NCBI GenBank assembly: GCA_023257655.1
Contig: JALRBQ010000004.1
Location: forward strand, 1-40,816
Direction: 5' to 3'
Length of the DNA: 40,816 bases
DNA from: Pseudomonadales bacterium
GTDB taxonomy: Bacteria; Pseudomonadota; Gammaproteobacteria; Pseudomonadales; Pseudohongiellaceae
Position numbers and translations under genes: made by a program. Below the pieces are notes generated by a model, which was given only the letters and a program-made list of their open reading frames with translations, ran no database searches and was not told the DNA's origin. Each line of letters begins with the position of its first letter. Positions within the stretch are counted from its first letter, which is position 1. Below, in pieces: positions 35,001-40,816 of this stretch.

Positions 35001-35593
35001 CGGATATCTTTCAGGCGCTCCAGATTTTCCCGGGTGCGCTTGATTCGCGACTCGGTCTCCTTGCGGCGCTCCTTATACTTCGAGATTCCCGCCGCTTCCT
35101 CGATAAAGATGCGCAGTTCTTCCGGCTTCGACTCAATCAGGCGGGACACCATGCCTTGCTCGATAATGGAGTAACTCCGCGCCCCGAGCCCTGTCCCCAG
35201 GAAGATGTCGGTAATGTCACGGCGACGGCACTTGGTTCCGTTCAGGAAATAGGAGGATTGGGCATCGCGATCAACCTTGCGCTTGATCGACACCTCTGTG
35301 AAATTGGCGTACTCACCCGTTAGTTTGTGATCGTAATTGTCGAAAACCAGCTCAACACTCGCCTGCCCCACCGGTTTGCGACCACCAGAGCCATTGAAGA
35401 TCACATCAGTCATCTGCTCGCCGCGCAGGTTTTTGGCAGAACTTTCCCCCATCACCCAGCGCACCGCATCGATAACATTGGATTTGCCGCAGCCATTCGG
35501 TCCGACAACGGAACACAAATTGGAAGGGAAGTTGATAGTGGTGGGATCTACGAAGGACTTGAAGCCGGCTAATTTAATACATTTCAGTCGCAT
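32078..35593 (-). CDS. smc: chromosome partition protein SMC
   Basis: 1171 residues. Walker A GPNGCGKS at 31-38, a coiled coil of about 330 residues, the hinge around 510-640, the returning coil, then the signature LSGGEKAMTAIAL and Walker B CMLDEVDAPLDD near the C-terminus. It organises chromosomes with ScpAB, which are not in the window. The ATG at 35593 opens directly with MRLKCIKLAGFKSFVDPT, the universal SMC start. First gene of the smc-zipA-ligA series, 117 bases before zipA. Confidence 0.97.
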   Translation of the reverse strand: MRLKCIKLAGFKSFVDPTTINFPSNLCSVVGPNGCGKSNVIDAVRWVMGESSAKNLRGEQMTDVIFNGSGGRKPVGQASVELVFDNYDHKLTGEYANFTEVSIKRKVDRDAQSSYFLNGTKCRRRDITDIFLGTGLGARSYSIIEQGMVSRLIESKPEELRIFIEEAAGISKYKERRKETESRIKRTRENLERLKDIRDELERQLAHLQRQSVAAEKYGELKQQERETAANLNALRWRAFDAEIKVNQEAINKLEIEIEAGTAEQRAIDADVEKHLVDNAELSDALGEVQARFYSLGNDIARIEQSIEHHIERVNQLRLDLAETEEGWSQTRQELDLDLTRITQLEAELHEVSPALEAARATELESSSQLQSAEQALQEWQVAWDDFNQRAAQPRQVAEVEQSRIQQLEKIVERGLDRKLKLEDEQRSLMASEEDAEVTEAVEAIEELESELAELQARNQEFGQTISRNRQALGTCSEALDATRGDLQAAKGRQASLEALQQAAMGQDNARLNEWLAAHGLANNQRLVDGLRIAEGWELAVESVLGDSLQSICVEGFANIAEWLAELPQGKVALVDVRAANHSAPDHSGIPLSRLAAKVTGEGNIGEVLRDIFVADSLQQGLHYRLELGPSESIITPQGIWIGRNWIQVSNVDAQDSIVTRRGLIADLFIKIKELEEKSKVLFEEQAQLKSAIHEAEVAREAVQSAISTKTRTLGDLKSRVSAKLAKNEEIKARKSRVQQDLEELLRQLQVEEENIAESRARLQEALDSMEQDVGGRERLEADREQAQQRLEQCRAKARSDKDLAHELALKQQSVQSQLQSTRETMDRMASQVQRAKERIESLTTQIQQSETPMTTMRTDLESLLQQRLEVEKELGEAKARVDENEHTIRSLEQQRNGIQERLNGTREALMQRRLKSEGASVKREGVLEQLQAAKFDLETVLNALPEELDVTTCEELLEKLGNRIQRLGPINLAAIDEYKQQSERKVYLDRQNEDLEKALATLQNAIRKIDKETRARFKETFDKINNGLQALFPRIFGGGHAYLDMTGEDLLDTGVAIMARPPGKRNSTIHLLSGGEKAMTAIALVFSIFQLNPSPFCMLDEVDAPLDDANVGRYANLVKEMSKNVQFIFITHNKITMEMANQLLGVTMHEAGVSRIVAVDIEEAAELAAM
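33541..33600 (-). other. AT-rich pocket inside smc
   Basis: Sixty bases rich in A and T within an otherwise GC-balanced gene, coding for the start of the second coiled coil just after the hinge (near LIADLFIKIKELEEKSK). The frame is intact. Confidence 0.6.
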
Positions 35594-35907
35594 GAATGAC
35601 TCTGGGGAAAGACCTGTTTTTCTGTTTGAAACCGAACGATGAGGCTAACCATAGACACCAAATCAGAAGGTGCCCGGAAGTTGTTGCGCTGCAAGCCCAG
35701 CCAGTATTCTTTACCCGCAGGAGTCTAGCCGAAATGCGTCTTTAATGACACCAGAAAACGCCGCGAGAGGGAAAATTCGCTACCCGACCTGAACCGGTTT
35801 CAACCGGTGTTCCGAAACGGAATCGGTCGCGGAATTTTTGACTTTTGCATTGACACGTCGCTGTCGCTCGTCCAAATTAGGCGTCTTTTCCGGTGCGGTG
35901 TTAGACT
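35594..35907. other. intergenic region upstream of smc with stacked palindromes
   Basis: No gene is seen. AACCGGT occurs twice (35792-35798, 35802-35808) separated by three bases, and TTCCGAAACGGAA (35810-35822) is an inverted repeat right after it. A TTGACA (35850-35855) has no good -10 at proper distance. These may control smc, the plus-strand ORF at 35908, or both. Confidence 0.4.
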
Positions 35908-36240
35908 TTGATTTTACTTGAATTATTTCCACATGCGCGAAGAGCGTTGGGCGCACTTACATTACTCGCGGTCGCGACTTCGCCCCGGCCTCTGGCCGAC
36001 ACGCCGCTCGGCTGGATCAATGCGGGCAATACGTCGGCGTACACGACGACACGTGGTGAAATCGAAATCGGCCTGGCTGGGCTCGCCGTCAATGACACTA
36101 TCGATTTTCTGAATTACCGGGATGACCTGATAGCCAACAATTCCAGACTCATAGGTGATACTGGGGATTTGTCCGGCACCCGACTGGATTTGCACTACGG
36201 CATTACGAAAAGCCTTGATGTCTTTCTGAAATTTCAGCAG
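35908..36240 (+). pseudogene. N-terminal fragment of an outer-membrane barrel-like protein
   Basis: From a TTG at 35908 the frame reads a signal-peptide-like stretch (ALGALTLLAVATSPRPLA), then DTPLGWINAGNTSAY, DTIDFLNYRDDL, GTRLDLHYGITKSLDVFLK. This resembles the beginning of an outer-membrane beta-barrel, with alternating hydrophobic/polar strands. After about 36240 the frame falls out of register into the Ser-rich tract and stops at 36291. No good start codon or ribosome site is present (an ATG at 35933 is in another frame). The natural C-terminal barrel is missing, so the gene is truncated, fused or misassembled. Confidence 0.55.
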
Positions 36241-37333
36241 CTCTTCTTCGAGCAGCTCTTCTTCCAGTGGCAGCACTTCGACTTCCGGTAGCAGCACTTC
36301 TTCAGGCAGCTCGTCTACTTCTGGTAGCAGCACCTCATCTGGAAGCACTTCCTCCTCCGGTAGCAGCACTTCCTCTGGCAGCACTTCCAGCTCAGGTAGC
36401 AGCACCTCTTCTGGCAGCACCTCCAGCTCTGGTAGCAGCACTTCTTCCGGTAGCACGTCGACTTCTGGAAGCAGCTCTTCTTCCAGCAGTAGCTCCTCAT
36501 CAGGCGGAAGCACGTCGTCATCCACCAGCTCCTCTTCCGGTGGCACCACGTCTTCTTCCGGCAGTTCATCCTCAGGAGGCAGCTCGTCCAGCAGTTCGTC
36601 CAGTAGCGGTGCGACGCAAGGCGGCTCAACAGGCAGTCAGTCGAACGTTCAGGGCACGGTAATTACAACTACGGTGGCAACTACTACGGTTGAGACCAAA
36701 AAACTGGAAACCAAAGCCATCGTCGATCAGGAAATCATCAAACTTACTACTCCGACTGCGCCTCTTACTCCCGAGGTGATTAAGGAAGTGGCAACAGTGC
36801 TCTCAACCAAGATCGTCGAAACTGCAACCGACGTGGCTAACATTTCCGTTTCGTTGGAAAAAGCTCGAAAAGATTTTGAAGAGAGTCTCGCTAATCCCGG
36901 CGGCACCCCGTCTGAGGAGGTTCTTGCGGCGCAAGAAACGCTAAAAACGGCGGCACTCGATATGCTGGAGGTTGTTCTAACCCAGCAAACAGCTACAAAT
37001 GCCGTACTGACAGTACAGCAGACCCAGAATGCTGATACGGAACAAACAGTCGCCGCGACCACTCAAAACGTCAATAACACGGCGCGCTTGATCGGCAGTC
37101 TCACTGGCACAACACTGACACCGGCACAAGTCACCAAGGTCAAAGAAGTCCTGACCACAACGGTTGGAACAACTGCCGACATCCTGGCTAAGTTGAAAAC
37201 CTCGCTGAGCCTCTCATTCCTTGCAAATGCCATTACCGCTGAAACTGCAATTACAGATGTGAATGCCATTGTGCGGCAGATTGAATACGCCATAAACAAC
37301 TCACTCACTCTGCCCGGGATTACACCGACCTAG
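36230..37333 (+). pseudogene. Ser/Gly/Thr-rich linker plus helical region, no start codon, ends at TAG
   Basis: The frame opens after a TGA at 36227-36229. It codes for 124 straight Ser/Gly/Thr residues (36236-36607), then about 240 residues rich in Thr, Val, Ala and Gln with helical character (EVATVLSTKIVETATDVANI, LAAQETLKTAALDMLEVVLT). There is no ATG; the first usable start is GTG at 36674, inside the protein after the tract, with no ribosome site. The TAG at 37331-37333 interrupts what looks like one continuous protein with the next ORF. A secreted surface or adhesin-like protein is likely; no known domain recognised. Confidence 0.5.
36236..36607 (+). repeat. Ser/Gly/Thr codon repeat (polyserine-type linker)
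   Basis: 124 codons for Ser, Gly and Thr only. The core repeats a 36-bp unit coding for SGSSTSSGSTSS, with synonymous variation between copies. Such linkers join domains in secreted enzymes of Cellvibrionales. The DNA is low in complexity and prone to slippage and to assembly collapse. Confidence 0.8.
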
Positions 37334-37336
37334 GCA

Positions 37337-38413
37337 TTGCTTGGTGACGTTCGCAATGTATCCAGTTCGGCCCTCGAGATTCTGTTAGGTCCAGTTTCGA
37401 AGCAACTTGGATACAACTTCCCCTACGCGAGCAACCTCGATACACAGAATAAAACTCGTGTCTATGTTTCCTTGTTGGAACGCATCATGAGTTACACCTC
37501 TATTGAAATCAGTAGTGGTCTGGTAGTAAATGTGGCCACCGCCCAGGCTGCACTGGTTGCCGCTGGCATGCCAGCCAGTCAAGCCTTGGAAGTGGCGCAG
37601 GAACTGACTGGCTTCAGTAATCCGGCCAAACTGACTATCGAAACCAGCGCAGGCTCGGAAACTGTCTCCAGCATTCTGCAAACAGCACTTGGTGCCTCGG
37701 ATCTGAGCGTCGATGAAGCTACTTCAGTCGTAAATTACACTGTCGATGGTAAGCATTATGTCGCGCTGGTGGGTTCGATCGATGTTGCCTATGCCGCGCT
37801 TCCAAAGGGCACACACGTTGCAGCTGACGGCTCACTTATCATCATTACGGATGATGTAGTTATCACTCTGGTAAGCAGTTCTGTGGATTCGCTGGCGTTC
37901 GTGGCTGCGGTCAATTCCGTAGGTGCCGGTGTGTTCACCAGCATCCTGCGCGATAATGGCGCGATCAGCCTGACCGACACTTCTTCTGCAGCGGTTTTCA
38001 GTGGAACGTTCTCCAGCGATTCCGTTGCTACAGGTACCAGCGGCTCAGTAGCCTTCGAATATCCAGCGGGTAGCCCCACTGACGGCGATTACAGCTATGT
38101 CGTAACCAACGCTGATGGATCCAGACAGAATATCCTGCCTGCGATTGCCAACAGTCTGTTCTTCCAGTCGATTGGTTCATATAGCTATCAGATGACCACA
38201 GATCGCTCTACAGGCATCATGACAATCGCTGGGGCGAAATTCCGACCGGATTACTTTGTACTGCCGCTGACAGCAGACGATTCCACATTCCTCTCGGTCT
38301 ATGGAGATAGTGCCGGTGTGGCCTATCGCGCCGTCGATGCGAATGGAGATGGAATGACTGACTACGAAGTCATCACGTCAACGGGCAAACAAATCGTCTA
38401 CGGTCTCCAGTAG
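37337..38413 (+). CDS. C-terminal part of a secreted protein, in frame with the ORF upstream of a TAG
   Basis: 358 codons from TTG 37337, with no ribosome site of its own. The frame is the same as that of the ORF ending at 37333, and the sequence across the TAG (LPGITPT, stop, ALLGDVRNVSSSALEILLG) reads as one protein, so it should normally be one gene. It contains a helical part (about 1-110), a beta-rich part (SGTFSSDSVATGTSGSVAFEYP, YSYQMTTDRSTGIMTIAGAKF) and a calcium-loop-like DANGDGMTDYE near the end. Export through the missing N-terminus is inferred. Function unknown. TAG is also its own stop. Confidence 0.55.
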   Translation: MLGDVRNVSSSALEILLGPVSKQLGYNFPYASNLDTQNKTRVYVSLLERIMSYTSIEISSGLVVNVATAQAALVAAGMPASQALEVAQELTGFSNPAKLTIETSAGSETVSSILQTALGASDLSVDEATSVVNYTVDGKHYVALVGSIDVAYAALPKGTHVAADGSLIIITDDVVITLVSSSVDSLAFVAAVNSVGAGVFTSILRDNGAISLTDTSSAAVFSGTFSSDSVATGTSGSVAFEYPAGSPTDGDYSYVVTNADGSRQNILPAIANSLFFQSIGSYSYQMTTDRSTGIMTIAGAKFRPDYFVLPLTADDSTFLSVYGDSAGVAYRAVDANGDGMTDYEVITSTGKQIVYGLQ

Positions 38414-38428
38414 GAGTCGAGCGAGGAT

Positions 38429-38461
38429 TCTGCGGGAGCCGTTGGATCGAGCTTCCGCAGA
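38429..38461 (+). terminator. stem-loop between the Ser-rich ORF and wecA-like gene
   Basis: TCTGCGGGAGC and GCTTCCGCAGA pair in 11 base pairs with one G-U, around an 11-base loop. No T-run follows, so it may be a weak or factor-assisted terminator or an mRNA structure upstream of the transferase start. Confidence 0.35.
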
Positions 38462-38481
38462 GTTCAACCCTCACCACCCCC

Positions 38482-39525
38482 ATGAACATCCTCTACTTAT
38501 TCCTGACGTTCTGTGCCACTGGAGCCAGTCTGCTGGCACTTAAGCCTGTTGCGATCAAAGTCGGGTTGATTGATATCCCTGGGGGCCGAAAGACCCATCT
38601 GGAGGCCACACCTCTGGTCGGGGGCCTTGGCATCTTCCTCGGCGTACTGGTTTCATCGATTTTTATCCCGGGTGTGTTGCGTGAGTTTGGCCCGTTCCTG
38701 AGTCTGTCGGCGCTGGTGCTTTTTATCGGCACTATTGATGATGCAAAAGATCTTCCCCCAAACGTCCGCATGTTGGGGCATGCCCTCATAGCGCTCGTCA
38801 TGGCGCTGGTCGCTGGCATTCAGCTGGGCACATTGGAAGATTTGTCTTTCACAGGATCAATTCAACTGGGTGCACTGGCAATCCCGTTTACCGTGTTTGC
38901 CACCGTTGGTGTGATTAACGCCATCAATATGGCAGACGGTATTGATGGCCTCTCTGGCGGTCTCGTCATCGTCGCCCTGGGATTTGTCGCGTTCCTTAGT
39001 ATCGCCAACGGCGACACACATACTGCCAATTTCATCGTGCTGCTTGCCTGCTCGATCACGGCCTTCTTGTCGATGAATTTTCGTCGCCCATGGAACCGCA
39101 AAGCGCTGGTCTATCTGGGAGACGCAGGCAGCACCATGTTGGGGTTCATGCTCGCCTGGCTATTGATCGATGGATCGCAGGGTGAAACCGCCAGTTTCGC
39201 TCCGGTGCATGCCCTCTGGTTCCTCGCGATTCCCCTGTTTGATACGGTGAACCTTCTGATCAAGCGTCCTCTCCGCGGTCACTCCCCGTTCAAGCCCGGC
39301 ACAGATCACTTGCATCACAATCTGCTGCGACGAGGATTCAAGGTCGAACAGGTCGTCTTGATTCTGATCTTGAGTGCGGTTTCGTTGGGCGGCATTGGAT
39401 TGCTTGGCATCTACTATGCGGTTAACGAATCAGTCATGTTTCTGGGTTTTATCGCCCTGTTTCTCCTCTATTTTGTTTTATCTGACCGCATCCAACCCAG
39501 GCCTGAATCGCAAATCCAGGCCTGA
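38482..39525 (+). CDS. WecA-like undecaprenyl-phosphate sugar-1-phosphate transferase
   Basis: 347 residues with about ten membrane segments. Family motifs: DIPGGRKTH (31-39), the acidic catalytic GTIDDAKDLPP, NAINMADGIDGLSGG, YLGDAGSTMLGF and the cytoplasmic histidine loop PFKPGTDHLHH. These place it in the WecA/TagO branch of glycosyltransferase family 4, which starts O-antigen or capsule repeat units by moving a GlcNAc-type phosphate to undecaprenyl phosphate in the inner membrane. No neighbouring glycosyltransferases are in the window, so the pathway is uncertain. The ATG at 38482 has only a weak ribosome site. Confidence 0.88.
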   Translation: MNILYLFLTFCATGASLLALKPVAIKVGLIDIPGGRKTHLEATPLVGGLGIFLGVLVSSIFIPGVLREFGPFLSLSALVLFIGTIDDAKDLPPNVRMLGHALIALVMALVAGIQLGTLEDLSFTGSIQLGALAIPFTVFATVGVINAINMADGIDGLSGGLVIVALGFVAFLSIANGDTHTANFIVLLACSITAFLSMNFRRPWNRKALVYLGDAGSTMLGFMLAWLLIDGSQGETASFAPVHALWFLAIPLFDTVNLLIKRPLRGHSPFKPGTDHLHHNLLRRGFKVEQVVLILILSAVSLGGIGLLGIYYAVNESVMFLGFIALFLLYFVLSDRIQPRPESQIQA

Positions 39526-39647
39526 GCTGTAAGTCCCTTCCCGTGTTATTCAATTTCAGTTCAGTTTGACCCTGCTACTGTTCCGCACGTGTAAACCATC
39601 GGGTGCATTCCGCGTTCTAGTCAGAGTGCGATGTACAGGAGTAGCTT

Positions 39648-40022
39648 ATGAGAGTCTCGATTTTATTCACCGCCCTGTTGGCAGTGCTCGCTGGCTGCAA
39701 AGGTGTCGAAGAGTTAACTGGGAGCAATCCCATCATAGATACCAAGGGAGTCAATATGACGCAGTACGATCGCGACCTGTCTGAATGCCAAGCCTATGCT
39801 GACGAGGTAGAAATTGCGCGTAAGGCAGCAACGGGTGCGGTGAAAGGGGCCGTGGTTGGGAGCGTCTTCGGCACCATTGTTGGCAATGGACGGGTTGCGC
39901 AACGAGGCGCTGGCGTTGGCGCTGTCGGTGGTGGTGCACGCGGAGTTGGTGATGGTCTGAACGAGCGGGAGCGCGTAATCAGGAATTGCCTCGTGGGCCG
40001 TGGATACCACGTGCTCAACTGA
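39648..40022 (+). CDS. glycine-zipper lipoprotein
   Basis: 124 residues. The signal peptide ends in lipobox LAGC (Cys17), and AGGAGT stands upstream of the ATG. Two glycine-zipper segments (GAVKGAVVGSVFGTIVGNG, then GAGVGAVGGGARGVGDG) follow a Cys-containing segment (CQAYADEV), and a second Cys is near the end (RNCLVGRGYHVLN). Small lipoproteins with this plan sit in the outer membrane envelope of many Gammaproteobacteria; their role is not defined. Confidence 0.85.
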   Translation: MRVSILFTALLAVLAGCKGVEELTGSNPIIDTKGVNMTQYDRDLSECQAYADEVEIARKAATGAVKGAVVGSVFGTIVGNGRVAQRGAGVGAVGGGARGVGDGLNERERVIRNCLVGRGYHVLN

Positions 40023-40044
40023 GCCTGATTGCCGCTCACAGCTT

Positions 40045-40059
40045 TTGACGTTGCGTCAA
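40045..40059. promoter_or_regulatory. perfect palindrome TTGACGTTGCGTCAA
   Basis: A 6-bp-arm perfect inverted repeat 22 bases after the lipoprotein gene, without a T-run. It may be an operator or a weak terminator. Confidence 0.35.
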
Positions 40060-40199
40060 CCTCGCGTAAATTTCGGGTAACTTGGCATTTGCCCGGAGAC
40101 TTTCCTATATTTCACTTTAGCAAGGATGCTGGCGCGATTCACACGGACGTAATCGCGCTCCTGCCATTCTTCCTGATGTCCGCAAGGTAATTATCACAG

Positions 40200-40367
40200 G
40201 CACATAAAACCCAGGGCGCCCTGTAAAACACGGGCACCTTACAACACGGATACTCAACATCAGAGGTATTCAATATCAGAGGTATTCAGCATCAGAAGTG
40301 CATTGCATAACTGGGACTTAACATAACGAGTACTAAACATCACGAGCGTTGATCATCAGCAGTTGTC
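40200..40367. repeat. degenerate ~16-bp tandem repeat array
   Basis: About nine or ten degenerate copies with a unit of mostly 16 bp (15 to 18). The best pair is CAACATCAGAGGTATT (40255-40270) and CAATATCAGAGGTATT (40271-40286), one base different. The unit is not a multiple of three and the region has no open frame of note, so it is noncoding. No spacers of constant length between identical repeats, so it is not a CRISPR. Confidence 0.7.
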
Positions 40368-40384
40368 AGTGCGTGAGGCGGATA

Positions 40385-40520
40385 TCACCGTTCGTAAGAA
40401 AACCCATAACAGGAAAATGGAAAGCAAGAATACGAAATGTAAAAAATGCAAGAAATCGAATAACAAGATACCCAATTAAAAGAAAACCAATAATCAGCAA
40501 CTTAATAATAAGCAAAGCGT
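40385..40520. other. A-rich stretch between repeat array and RelB-like gene
   Basis: The plus strand is very rich in A, with loose recurrent units around AAGAAA, AATAACAAG and AATAATCAGC. It has a leftover small-repeat look but no clear unit. The open frames on both strands here are compositional. Confidence 0.4.
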
Positions 40521-40535
40521 TTCGCGGAGCCTCGT

Positions 40536-40718
40536 ATGTTAATCCTCGACTTACCTGAAGACATAGAAAAGCGCCTGACATCTTTATCACTGACGACAGG
40601 ACGTACCGTACAGTATTGCGCTCGCGAGGTGATTCTGGAATATCTGGAAGAAGTAGAAGACAGGTATCTCGCATTGAACGGCATTCAAGAGCGACATCTG
40701 TCAGACAAAAGCCGATAA
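40536..40718 (+). CDS. RelB/DUF6290-like ribbon-helix-helix antitoxin, short
   Basis: 60 residues beginning MLILDLPEDIEKRLTSLSLTTGRT, then AREVILEYLEEVEDRYLAL, the ribbon-helix-helix DNA-binding plan of RelB-type antitoxins. ATG 40536 has CGGAG upstream. Typical members are about 75-85 residues and end in a toxin-binding tail; here the chain ends about 20 residues early at SDKSR. No RelE-type toxin starts in the 98 bases left, which are all repeats. It may be an orphan or eroded antitoxin. Confidence 0.65.
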   Translation: MLILDLPEDIEKRLTSLSLTTGRTVQYCAREVILEYLEEVEDRYLALNGIQERHLSDKSR

Positions 40719-40719
40719 C

Positions 40720-40755
40720 ATGAGCATGAACATGAACATGAACATGAACATGAAA
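40720..40755. repeat. hexanucleotide tandem repeat (ATGAAC)n
   Basis: Six units: ATGAGC, four ATGAAC, ATGAAA, directly after the RelB-like stop. In the ATG register this reads MSMNMNMNMNMKR and stop at 40761. In the register of the antitoxin gene it reads His-Glu six times, after the TAA. Confidence 0.9.
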
Positions 40756-40816
40756 AGGTAATCTGCAAAGGTAATCTGCAAAGGTAATCTGAAAAAGTAC
40801 CCTGCAAAGCTACCTT
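40754..40816. repeat. 13-bp tandem repeat reaching the window end
   Basis: Units AAAGGTAATCTGC at 40754-40766 and 40767-40779, then two diverged 13-bp copies (40780-40792, 40793-40805) and a partial copy cut by the window edge. The array probably continues beyond. Confidence 0.85.

Noticed and set aside
35962..36549. Minus-strand ORF with a regular Leu-Pro-Glu-Glu-Val repeat
   Set aside because: It is the reverse reading of the Ser/Gly/Thr codon repeat; the plus-strand frame continues into a plausible protein beyond the repeat, this one does not.
36267..36662. Plus-strand Ala/Pro/Leu-rich ORF in the third frame
   Set aside because: Out-of-frame reading of the Ser codon repeat.
40200..40367. 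Possible CRISPR array
   Set aside because: Units are directly adjacent and degenerate, with no unique spacers and no cas genes.
40366..40674. Minus-strand ORF with a long hydrophobic stretch resembling membrane segments
   Set aside because: The hydrophobicity comes from the T-rich complement of the A-rich stretch, and it overlaps the better-supported antitoxin gene.

Overview
The window looks like chromosomal DNA of a gammaproteobacterium, probably an aerobic, possibly marine relative of the Cellvibrionales/Pseudomonadales. The evidence is the gene content: fadB-fadA with E. coli-type proteins, pdxB, ttcA-yheU, bolA, and the smc-zipA-ligA order also known from Pseudomonas. A long Ser/Gly/Thr linker resembles the polyserine linkers common in Cellvibrionales. 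Genus cannot be assigned from sequence alone. No rRNA, tRNA, CRISPR array, insertion sequence or prophage was seen.

Layout. Positions 1-4842 are accessory envelope genes: a partial alpha/beta-hydrolase divergent from a DUF6502-DUF6502-associated secreted protein pair, with two matching 17-bp palindromes between them; then an outer-membrane barrel protein; then a TPR/DUF560 (SlpAM-like) outer-membrane protein whose signal peptide is cut by an in-frame TAG. Positions 4915-10418 are housekeeping: msrB, alaA, pdxB, a free-standing 5'-3' exonuclease, tusA, yheU, ttcA. Positions 10438-13762 hold the fadBA beta-oxidation operon with a good promoter. Positions 13912-20471 hold a secreted polysaccharide deacetylase, a Bax-like glucosaminidase, bolA, a circularly permuted YlqF-type GTPase and an M16C (PreP-like) protease. 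Positions 20783-26763 hold a cation efflux protein and a three-gene 2-oxoacid:acceptor oxidoreductase operon that includes its own FAD/NAD(P)H/Fe-S subunit. Positions 26769-35593 are a minus-strand series: smc, zipA, ligA, a transglycosylase lipoprotein and djlA.

Positions 35594-40816 are the least ordinary part. An outer-membrane-type N-terminus runs out of frame into a 124-codon Ser/Gly/Thr tract. The downstream secreted-protein frame is then cut by another in-frame TAG. A WecA-like transferase and a glycine-zipper lipoprotein follow. The last 600 bp hold several unrelated tandem-repeat arrays around a short, apparently toxin-less RelB-like antitoxin gene.

How the parts work together: fadBA would deliver acetyl-CoA to the TCA cycle. 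The Kor-type enzyme interconverts a 2-oxoacid and its acyl-CoA, with electrons probably passing through the GltD-like subunit to or from NAD(P)H. Smc, ZipA and LigA serve chromosome organisation, division and replication. The deacetylase, glucosaminidase and transglycosylase are cell-wall enzymes. The most notable observations are the two in-frame amber codons in surface-protein genes, the out-of-frame junction at the Ser-rich tract, the paired operators, the 93-residue acidic linker of ZipA and the repeat-rich right end.
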